DNA of 64,000 bases from Mimachlamys varia. Lineage: Eukaryota; Mollusca; Bivalvia; Pectinida; Pectinidae. Every line of letters starts with the position of its first letter. The stretch's first letter is position 1. The DNA lies in the NCBI GenBank assembly GCA_947623455.1, contig OX392529.1, positions 58,547,186-58,611,185 on the forward strand. The letters are read 5' to 3'. Of the stretch, positions 24,842 through 34,540 are shown in pieces. Below the pieces are notes generated by a model. It ran no database searches. It saw only the letters and a program-made list of their open reading frames with translations, and had not been told where the DNA came from. Both the position numbers and the translations under genes were made by a program.

Positions 24842-27350
24842 CCCTAGAGTGGATGTACTTTAGAATATCCCTAGAGTGAGTGTACTGTAAAATGTTCCTA
24901 GAGCGGAGGTTCATGTGCCGTTAAATGTTCTAAGATTTAGGAAACTACATAATTACTCGAATTAATAATTACTAGAGTTAGGGTTTTGTAGAATGTCCCT
25001 AGAGTGGGATGTACTGTAGAATGTCCCTAGAGTAGGGGTAACTGTTTAATGTCCATAGAGAAGAGAAACGGTAGAATGTCCCTAGATTGGGGATATACGG
25101 TAGAATGTTTCTAGATTGTGGGCGTACTGTAGAATGTCCCTAGAGTAGGGGTACTGTTTAATGTCCCTATAGTGGAGATACTGTAGATTGTCCCTAAAAT
25201 AGAGGTACTATAGAATGTCCCTATCGTTGAGATACTGTAGAATGTTTCTAGAGTGGAGTTGAACTGTAGAATGTCCCTAGAGTAGGAGTACTGTTTAATG
25301 TCCCTAGAGTGGGGGTACTGTAGAATGTCCCTAAAGTGGGAGTATTGTAAAATGTCCCTAGAATGGAGGTACTGTAACATGGCCCTTTATGTACTTTAGA
25401 ATATCCCTAAAGTGAGTGTACTGTAAAATGTTCCTAGAGTAGAGGTACTTTAGAATGTTCCTAGAGCGGAGATACTGTATAATGTCCCTGGATTGGAAAT
25501 ATTGCGGAATGTCCTAAGAGTTAGGGTACTGAAATATATCCCAAGACTAGGGGTACTGTAGAATGTCCCTAGAGTGGTAGGTACTGTAGAAAAACCCAAG
25601 AGTGTTGGATGCACTCCAGAATGTCCCTAGGGTGTGGGTACTGTAAAATGTACCTGTGTGGAGGTATTGTAGAATGTCCCTAAAGTGGGGGTGTACTGTA
25701 GAAGGTCCCTAGAGTGGGGATGTACTGTAGAAAGTCCCTAGGGTGGGGATGTACTGTAGAATGTCCCTAGAGTGGAGGTACATTTTGTACTGTAGTACAT
25801 TTTGTACTGTAGAATGTCCCTAGAGTGGAGGTACATTTTGTACTGTAGAATGTCCCTAGGGTGTGAGTACTGTCAAATGTACCTAGAGCGAGGTGTACTG
25901 TAAAATGTCCATGTGTGGAGGCATTGTAGAAAATTCCTAAAGAAGAGGTACTGTTTAATGTCCCTATGGTGAAGCTACGGTAGAAATGTCCCTAGAGTGG
26001 AGGAACTGTAAAATGTTCCTAGAGCGGAGGTACTGTAAAATGTCCCTAGAGTGGAGGTACTGTAAAATGTCCCTAGAGTGGAGGTACTGTAAAATGTCCC
26101 TAGAGTGGAGGTACTGTAAAATGTCCCTAGAGTGGAGGTACTGTAGAATGTGCCTAGAGAAGGGGTACTGTAGAATGTCCCTAGAGTGGGGGTATTGTAA
26201 CATGGCCCTACAGTGAATGTATTGTAGAATGTTCCTTGAGTGAAGGTACTGTAGAATGTCGCTAGAGTGCATGTACTTTAGAATATCCCTAGAGTGAGTG
26301 TACTGTAAAATGTTCCTAGAGCGGAGGTTCATGTGCCGTTAAATGTTCTAAGATTTAGGAAACTACATAATTACTCGAATTAATAATTACTAGAGTTAGG
26401 GTTTTGTAGAATGTCCCTAGAGTGGGATGTACTGTAGAATGTCCCTAGAGTAGGGGGTACTGTTTAATGTCCATAGAGAAGAGAATGTCCCTAGATTCGG
26501 GATATACGGTAGAATGTTACTAGATTGTGGGCGTACTGTAGAATGTCCCTAGAGTAGGGGTACTGTTTAATGTCCCTATAGTGGAGATACTGTAGATTGT
26601 CCCTAAAATAGAGGTACTATAGAATGTCCCTATAGTGTGATAGTGTGATACTGTAGAATGTTTCTAGAGTGGGGTTGAACTGTAGAATGTCCCTAGAGTA
26701 GAGTACTGTTAAATGTTCTTAAAGGGGGGTACTGAAAAATGTCCTTAGAGTGGAGTAACTGTAAAACGTCTCTAAAGTGGGGTTGAACTGTAGAATGTCC
26801 CTAGAGTGGAGTACTGTTAAATGTTCCTAAAGGGGGGTACTGAAAAATGTCCTTAGAGTGGAGTAACTGTAAAACGTCTCTAGAGTGGGAGTGAACTGTA
26901 GAATGTCCCTAGAATGAGGGTACTGTTTAATGTCCCTAGAGTGTGGGTGTACTGTAGAATGTCCCTAGAGTAGGAGTACTGTTTAATGTCCCTATAGTGG
27001 GAGTATTGTAAAATGTCCCTAGAGTGGAGGCATTGTAAAATGTTCCTAGAGCGGATGTTCATGTGCCGTTAAATGTTCCTAGAGTGGGGTTACTGTAAAA
27101 TGTCCCTAGAGTGGAGGTACTGTAAAATGTCCCTAGAGTGGAGGTACTGTAAAATGTCCCTAGAGTGGATGTACTTTAGAATATCCCTAGAGTGAGTGTA
27201 CTGTAAAATGTTCCTAGAGCGGAGGTTCATGTGCCGTTAAATGTTCTAAGATTTAGGAAACTACATAATTACTCGAATTAATAATTACTAGAGTTAGGGT
27301 TTTGTAGAATGTCCCTAGAGTGGGATGTACTGTAGAATGTCCCTAGAGTA
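24842..27350 (+). repeat. 2317-bp HOR block, copy 2, plus a short third-copy overlap
   Basis: It is a near-identical repeat of the preceding block. Differences seen are GATTGG (near 23812) versus GAGTGG (near 26129), a run of seven G (24515-24521) versus six in the partner, and GAAAGATG versus GAAAAATG just after it. The one-base change shifts the offset from 2317 to 2316 downstream. Similarity continues for about 190 bp past one full period and then diverges at AAAAACGG near 27380, as expected for unequal exchange within a HOR array. Confidence 0.85.
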
Positions 27351-27594
27351 GGGGGTACTGTTTTATGTCCATAGAGTAGAAAAACGGTAGAATGTTTCTA
27401 GAGTGTGGGCGTACTGTAGAATGTCCCTAGAGTAGGGGTACTGTTTAATGTCCCTAAAGTGGAGATACTGTAGATTGTCCCTAAATTAGAGGTACTATAG
27501 AATGTCCCTATAGGGGAAATACTGTAGAATATTTCTAGAGTGGGGTTGAACTGTAGAATGTCCCTAGAGTAGAGTACTGTTAAATGTTCTTAAA

Positions 27595-27607
27595 GGGGGG
27601 GGGGGGG
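27595..27607 (+). repeat. Run of 13 G
   Basis: At this HOR position (AAAG-run-TACTGAAAAATG) other copies have six or seven G, or are interrupted as GAGGGG. Here the run is 13. It is the longest homopolymer I noticed in the window. Confidence 0.9.
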
Positions 27608-28056
27608 TACTGAAAAATGTCCTTAGAGTGGAGTAACTGTAAAACGTCTCTAGAGTGGGAGTGAACTGTAGAATGTCCCTAGAGTGGAGTACTGTTAAAT
27701 GTTCCTAAAGGGGGGTACTGAAAAATGTCCTTAGAGTGGAGGTAAAGTAAAATGTCCCTAGAGTGGAGGTACTATAAGATGTCCCTAGAGTGGATGTATT
27801 GTAGAATGTGCCTTGAGTGGGGTTACTGAAGAATGTCCCTAGAGTGGGGGTATTGTAACATGGCCCTACAGTGAATGTATTGTAGAATGTTCCTTGAGTG
27901 AAGGTACTGTAGAATATCGCTATGGTGGATTACTGTAGAATGTCGCTAGAGTGGCGGTATTGTAGAATGTCGCTAGAGTGGATGTACGTTAGAATATCCC
28001 TAGAGTGAGTGTACTGTAAAATGTTCCTAGAGCGGAGGTTCATGTGCCGTTAAATG

Positions 28057-28110
28057 TTCTAAGATTTAGGAAACTACATAATTACTCGAATTAATTACTG
28101 TCAAATGTAC
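28057..28110 (+). repeat. Cut A element fused to a half-A tail monomer
   Basis: TTCTAAGATTTAGGAAACTA is normal, but after CGAATTAATTACTG the sequence continues as TCAAATGTACCTAGAGCG, a monomer normally about 850 bp further along. ATTACT is present on both sides of the expected break, so a short shared ATTACT or TACTG could have joined them. The result is a deletion of most of half A. Confidence 0.87.
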
Positions 28111-28239
28111 CTAGAGCGAGGTGTACTGTAAAATGTCCATGAGTGGAGGCATTGTAGAAAATTCCTAAAGAAGAGGTACTGTTTAATGTCCCTATGGTGA
28201 AGCTACGGTAGAAATGTCCCTAGAGTGGAGGTACTGTAA

Positions 28240-28340
28240 AATGTTCCTAGAGCTGAGGTTCATGTACCGTTAAATGTTCTAAGATTTTGGAAACTACATA
28301 ATTACTCGAATTAATGATTACTAGAGTTAGAGTTTTGTAG
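28240..28340 (+). repeat. Hybrid A element with a B-type flank
   Basis: The upstream flank reads CATGTACCG, diagnostic of B elements, while the element itself is A-type with the full CGAATTAAT core. It carries private changes (GATTTTGG, AATGATTACT, GTTAGAGTTTTG). Exchange or gene conversion between an A and a B junction within the shared GTTAAATGTTCT would make this. Confidence 0.8.
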
Positions 28341-29742
28341 AATGTCCCTAGAGTGGGATGTACTGTAGAATGTCCCTAGAGTAGGGGGTACTGTTTAATG
28401 TCCATAGAGAAGAGAAACGGTAGAATGTCCCTAGATTGGGGATATTCGGTAGAATGTTTCTAGAGTGTGGGCGTACTGTAGAATGTCCCTAGAGTAGGGG
28501 TACTGTTTAATGCCCCTTTAGTTGAGATACTGTAGATTGTCCCTAGAATAGAGGTACTATAGAATGTCCATATAGGGGAGATACTGTAGAATGTTTCTAG
28601 AGTGGAGTTGAACTGTAGAATGTCCCTAGAGTAGAGTACTGTTAAATGTTCTTAAAGGGGGGTACTGAAAAATGTCCTTAGAGTGGAGTAACTGTAAAAC
28701 GTCTCTAGAGTGGGAGTGAACTGTAGAATGTCCCTAGAATGAGGGTACTGTTTAATGTCCCTAGAGTGTGGGTGTACTGTAGAATGTCCCTAGAATAGGA
28801 GTACTGTTTAATGTCCCTATAGTGGGAGTATTGTAAAATGTCCCTAGAGTGGAGGCATTGTAAAATGTTCCTAGAGCGGAGGTTCATGTGCCGTTAAATG
28901 TTCCTAGAGTGGGGTTACTTTAGAATGTCCCTAGAGTGGAGGTACTGTAAAATGTCCCTAGAGTGGAGGTAAAGTAAAATGTCCCTAGAGTGGAGGTACT
29001 GTAAAATGTCCCTAGAGTGGATGTATTGTAGAATGTGCCTAGAGTAGGGGTACTGTAGAATGTCCCTAGAGTGGGGGTATTGTAACATGACCCTACAGTG
29101 AATGTATTGTAGAATGTTCCTTGAGTGAAGGTACTGTAGAATGTCGCTATGGTGGATTACTGTAGAATATCGCTAGAGTGGCGGTATTGTAGAATGTCGC
29201 TAGAGTGGATGTACTTTAGAATATCCCTAGAGTGAGTGTACTGTAAAATGTTCCTAGAGCGGAGGTTCATGTGCCGTTAAATGTTCTAAGATTTAGGAAA
29301 CTACATAATTACTCGAATTAATAATTACTAGAGTTAGGGTTTTGTAGAATGTCCCTAGAGTGGGATGTACTGTAGAATGTCCCTAGAGTAGGGGGTACTG
29401 TTTAATGTCCATAGAGAAGAGAAACGGTAGAATGTCCCTAGATTGGGGATATACGGTAGAATGTTTCTAGATTGTGGGCGTACTGTAGAATGTCCCTAGA
29501 GTAGGGGTACTGTTTAATGTCCCTATAGTGGAGATACTGTAGATTGTCCCTAAAATAGAGGTACTATAGAATGTCCCTATCGTGGAGATACTGTAGAATG
29601 TTTCTAGAGTGGAGTTGAACTGTAGAATGTCCCTAGAGTAGGAGTACTGTTTAATGTCCCTAGAATGGAGGTACTGTAACATGGCCCTTTATGTACTTTA
29701 GAATATCCCTAAAGTGAGTGTACTGTAAAATGTTCCTAGAGT

Positions 29743-29872
29743 GGAGGTACATTTTGTACTGTAGTACATTTTGTACTGTAGAATGTCCCTAGAGTGGAGG
29801 TACATTTTGTACTGTAGTACATTTTGTACTGTAGAATGTCCCTAGAGTGGAGGTACATTTTGTACTGTAGAA
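29743..29872 (+). repeat. 17-bp GTACATTTTGTACTGTA subrepeats, largest cluster
   Basis: Five copies of the 17-bp unit occur here, as two adjacent pairs and a single, separated by GAATGTCCCTAGAGTGGAG. Most half-A units carry three copies (for example 90-150, 1530-1600, 23460-23530); some carry only one (near 3640 and 36580). Where the unit is doubled, AGTACA-TTT-TGTACT forms an inverted repeat with a 6-bp stem. Copy number varies between HORs, consistent with slippage. Confidence 0.85.
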
Positions 29873-32135
29873 TGTCCCTAGGGTGTGAGTACTGTCAAAT
29901 GTACCTAGAGCGAGGTGTACTGTAAAATGTCCATGTGTGGAGGCATTGTAGAAAATTCCTAAAGAAGAGGTACTGTTTAATGTCCCTATGGTGAAGCTAC
30001 GGTAGAAATGTCCCTAGAGTGGAGGTACTGTTCCTAGAGCGGAGGTTCATGTACCGTTAAATGTTCCTAGAGTGGGGTTACTTTAGAATGTCCCTAGAGT
30101 GGAGGTACTGTAAAATGTCCCTAGAGTGGAGGTACTGTAAAATGTCCCTAGAGTGGATGTATTGTAGAATGTGCCTAGAGTAGGGGTACTGTAGAATGTC
30201 CCTAGAGTGGGGGTATTGTAACATTGCCCTACAGTGAATGTATTGTAGAATGTTCCATGAGTGAAGGTACTGTAGAATGTCGCTATGGTGGATTACTGTA
30301 GAATGTCGATAGAGTGGCGGTATTGTAGAATGTCGCTAGAGTGGATGTACTTTAGAATATCCCTAGAGTGAGTGTACTGTAAAATGTTCCTAGAGCGGAG
30401 GTTCATGTGCCGTTAAACGTTCTAAGATTTAGGAAACTACATAATTACTCGAATTAATAATTACTAGAGTTAGGGTTTTGTAGAATGTCCCTAGAGTGGG
30501 ATGTACTGTAGAATGTCCCTAGAGTAGGGGGTACTGTTTAATGTCCATAGAGAAGAGAAACGGTAGAATGTCCCTAGATTTTTGGTAGAATGTTTCTAGA
30601 GTGTGGGCGTACTGTAGAATGTCCCTAGAGTAGGGGTACTGTTTAATGTCCCTATAGTGGAGATACTGTAGATTGTCCCTAAAATAGAGGTACTATAGAA
30701 TGTCCCTATAGTGGAGATACTGTAGAATGTTTCTAGAGTGGAGTTGAACTGTAGAATGTCCCTAGAGTAGGAGTACTGTTTAATGTCCCTAGAGTGGGGG
30801 TACTGTAGAATGTCCCTAAAGTGGGAGTATTGTAAAATGTCCCTAGAATGGAGGTACTGTAACATGGCCCTTTAGTAGAGGTACTTAAGAATGTTCCTAG
30901 AGCGGAGATACTGTATAATGTCCCTGGATTGGAAATATTGCGGAATGTCCTAAGAGTTAGGGTACTGAAATATATCCCAAGACTAGGGGTACTGTAGAAT
31001 GTCCCTAGAGTGGTAGGTACTGTAGAAAAACCCAAGAGTGTTGGATGCACTCCAGAATGTCCCTAGGGTGTGGGTACTGTAAAATGTACCTGTGTGGAGG
31101 TATTGTAGAATGTCCCTAAAGTGGGGGTGTACTGTAGAAGGTCCCTAGAGTGGGGATTTACTGTAGAAAGTCCCTAGGGTGGGGATGTACTGTAGAATGT
31201 CCCTAGAGTGGAGGTACATTTTGTACTGTAGTACATTTTGTACTGTAAAATGTCCCTAGGGTGTGAGTACTGTCAAATGTACCTAGAGCGAGGTGTACTG
31301 TAAAATGTCCATGTGTGGAGGCATTGTAGAAAATTCCTAAAAAAGAGGTACTGTTTAATGTCCCTATGGTGAAGCTACGGTAGAAATGTCCCTAGAGTGG
31401 AGGAACTGTAAAATGTTCCTAGAGCGGAGGTTCATGTACCGTTAAATGTTCTTAGATTTAGGAAACTACATAATTACTCTAGAGTTAGGGTTTTGTAGAA
31501 TGTCCCTAGAGTGGGATGTACTGTAGAATGTCCCTAGAGTAGGGGGTACTGTTTAATGTCCATAGAGTAGAGAAACGGTAGAATGTCCCTAGATTGGGGA
31601 TATACGGTAGAATGTTTCTAGAGTGTAGGCGTACTGTAGAATGTCCCTAGAGTAGGGGTACTGTTTAATGTCCCTATAGTGGAGATACTGTAGATTGTCC
31701 CTAGAGTAGAGTACTGTTAAATGTTCTTAAAGGGGGGTACTGAAAAATGTCCTTAGAGTGGAGTAACTGTAAAACGTCTCTAGAGTGGGGTTGAACTGTA
31801 GAATGTCCCTAGAGTGAAGTACTGTTAAATGTTCCTAAAGGGGGGTACTGAAAAATGTCCTTAGAGTGGAGTAACTGTAAAACGTCTCTAGAGTGGGAGT
31901 GAACTGTAGAATGTCCCTAGAATGAGGGTACTGTTTAATGTCCCTAGAGTGTGGGTGTACTGTAGAATGTCCCTAGAGTAGGAGTACTGTTTAATGTCCC
32001 TATAGTGGGAGTATTGTAAAATGTCCCTAGAGTGGAGGCATTGTAAAATGTTCCTAGAGCGGATGTTCATGTGCCGTTAAATGTTCCTATAGTGGGGTTA
32101 CTTTAGAATGTCCCTAGAGTGGAGGTACTGTAAAA
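29784..32135 (+). repeat. ~2.39-kb HOR block, copy 1 (2352 bp)
   Basis: It matches 32136 onward. The offset is 2352 at the left edge and 2386 after two indels near 30030-30150. One is a 7-bp deletion (TAAAATG missing at GTACTGTTCCTAG near 30026). The other is one 27-bp monomer fewer in the consensus run. It contains an A element at 30420 and a B element at 31449. A private marker is GATTTTTGGTAG near 30575, where the GATTGGGGATATACGG monomer is shortened. Confidence 0.87.
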
Positions 32136-34540
32136 TGTCCCTAGAGTGGAGGTACATTTTGTACTGTAGTACATTTTGTACTGTAGAATGTCCCTAGAGT
32201 GGAGGTACATTTTGTACTGTAGAATGTCCCTAGGGTGTGAGTACTGTCAAATGTACCTAGAGCGAGGTGTACTGTAAAATGTCCATGTGTGGAGGCATTG
32301 TAGAAAATTCCTAAAGAAGAGGTACTGTTTAATGTCCCTATGGTGAAGCTACGGTAGAAATGTCCCTAGAGTGGAGGTACTGTAAAATGTTCCTAGAGCG
32401 GAGGTTCATGTACCGTTAAATGTTCCTAGAGTGGGGTTACTTTAGAATGTCCCTAGAGTGGAGGTACTGTAAAATGTCCCTAGAGTGGAGGTACTGTAAA
32501 ATGTCCCTAGAGTGGAGGTACTGTAAAATGTCCCTAGAGTGGATGTATTGTAGAATGTGCCTAGAGTAGGGGTACTGTAGAATGTCCCTAGAGTGGGGGT
32601 ATTGTAACATTGCCCTACAGTGAATGTATTGTAGAATGTTCCATGAGTGAAGGTACTGTAGAATGTCGCTATGGTGGATTACTGTAGAATGTCGATAGAG
32701 TGGCGGTATTGTAGAATGTCGCTAGAGTGGATGTACTTTAGAATATCCCTAGAGTGAGTGTACTGTAAAATGTTCCTAGAGCGGAGGTTCATGTGCCGTT
32801 AAACGTTCTAAGATTTAGGAAACTACATAATTACTCGAATTAATAATTACTAGAGTTAGGGTTTTGTAGAATGTGCCTAGAGTGGGATGTACTGTAGAAT
32901 GTCCCTAGAGTAGGGGGTACTGTTTAATGTCCATAGAGAAGAGAAACGGTAGAATGTCCCTAGATTTTTGGTAGAATGTTTCTAGAGTGTGGGCGTACTG
33001 TAGAATGTCCCTAGAGTAGGGGTACTGTTTAATGTCCCTATAGTGGAGATACTGTAGATTGTCCCTAAAATAGAGGTACTATAGAATGTCCCTATAGTGG
33101 AGATACTGTAGAATGTTTCTAGAGTGGAGTTGAACTGTAGAATGTCCCTAGAGTAGGAGTACTGTTTAATGTCCCTAGAGTGGGGGTACTGTAGAATGTC
33201 CCTAAAGTGGGAGTATTGTAAAATGTCCCTAGAATGGAGGTACTGTAACATGGCCCTTTAGTAGAGGTACTTAAGAATGTTCCTAGAGCGGAGATACTGT
33301 ATAATGTCCCTGGATTGGAAATATTGCGGAATGTCCTAAGAGTTAGGGTACTGAAATATATCCCAAGACTAGGGGTACTGTAGAATGTCCCTAGAGTGGT
33401 AGGTACTGTAGAAAAACCCAAGAGTGTTGGATGCACTCCAGAATGTCCCTAGGGTGTGGGTACTGTAAAATGTACCTGTGTGGAGGTATTGTAGAATGTC
33501 CCTAAAGTGGGGGTGTACTGTAGAAGGTCCCTAGAGTGGGGATTTACTGTAGAAAGTCCCTAGGGTGGGGATGTACTGTAGAATGTCCCTAGAGTGGAGG
33601 TACATTTTGTACTGTAGTACATTTTGTACTGTAAAATGTCCCTAGGGTGTGAGTACTGTCAAATGTACCTAGAGCGAGGTGTACTGTAAAATGTCCATGT
33701 GTGGAGGCATTGTAGAAAATTCCTAAAGAAGAGGTACTGTTTAATGTCCCTATGGTGAAGCTACGGTAGAAATGTCCCTAGAGTAGAGGAACTGTAAAAT
33801 GTTCCTAGAGCGGAGGTTCATGTACCGTTAAATGTTCTTAGATTTAGGAAACTACATAATTACTCTAGAGTTAGGGTTTTGTAGAATGTCCCTAGAGTGG
33901 GATGTACTGTAGAATGTCCCTAGAGTAGGGGGTACTGTTTAATGTCCATAGAGTAGAGAAACGGTAGAATGTCCCTAGATTGGGGATATACGGTAGAATG
34001 TTTCTAGAGTGTAGGCGTACTGTAGAATGTCCCTAGAGTAGGGGTACTGTTTAATGTCCCTATAGTGGAGATACTGTAGATTGTCCCTAGAGTAGAGTAC
34101 TGTTAAATGTTCTTAAAGGGGGGTACTGAAAAATGTCCTTAGAGTGGAGTAACTGTAAAACGTCTCTAGAGTGGGGTTGAACTGTAGAATGTCCCTAGAG
34201 TGAAGTACTGTTAAATGTTCCTAAAGGGGGGTACTGAAAAATGTCCTTAGAGTGGAGTAACTGTAAAACGTCTCTAGAGTGGGAGTGAACTGTAGAATGT
34301 CCCTAGAATGAGGGTACTGTTTAATGTCCCTAGAGTGTGGGTGTACTGTAGAATGTCCCTAGAGTAGGAGTACTGTTTAATGTCCCTATAGTGGGAGTAT
34401 TGTAAAATGTCCCTAGAGTGGAGGCATTGTAAAATGTTCCTAGAGCGGATGTTCATGTGCCGTTAAATGTTCCTATAGTGGGGTTACTTTAGAATGTCCC
34501 TAGAGTGGAGGTACTGTAAAATGTCCCTAGAGTGGAGGTA
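32136..34540 (+). repeat. ~2.39-kb HOR block, copy 2
   Basis: Direct neighbour of copy 1, with the A element at 32806 and the B element at 33835, both +2386 from copy 1. The GATTTTTGGTAG marker is near 32963. Small substitutions separate it from copy 1, such as AGTAGAGG at 33783 versus AGTGGAGG. The same marker at 888-905 and the same order of variants show that 1-2460 is a third, separated copy of this HOR type. Confidence 0.87.

Larger units (their letters stand above)
27351..29783 (+). repeat. Mosaic HOR region with splices and a G13 run
   Basis: Irregular satellite between two orderly duplications. It holds a 13-G run (27595-27607) and a splice from a G-run monomer to a GGTAAAGTAAAATG monomer near 27740. 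A cut A element (28057) is fused to ACTGTCAAATG near 28097. There is a hybrid A element at 28277, and normal A elements at 29284 and upstream. Half-B material near 28600-29280 is mostly complete. The end of the region has five GTACATTTTGTACTGTA subrepeats. No non-satellite sequence is present. Confidence 0.8.

Noticed and set aside
29743..29872. Rho-independent terminator at the AGTACA-TTT-TGTACT hairpin
   Set aside because: The stem is six AT-rich pairs with no following T-run, and there is no gene nearby.
30733..31050. 105-codon minus-strand open frame (also 33119-33436)
   Set aside because: It is low-complexity TLGTFYST repeats from the same monomers in another frame, overlapping the 89-codon frame. 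Its copies in other HORs are broken into 63-codon pieces.
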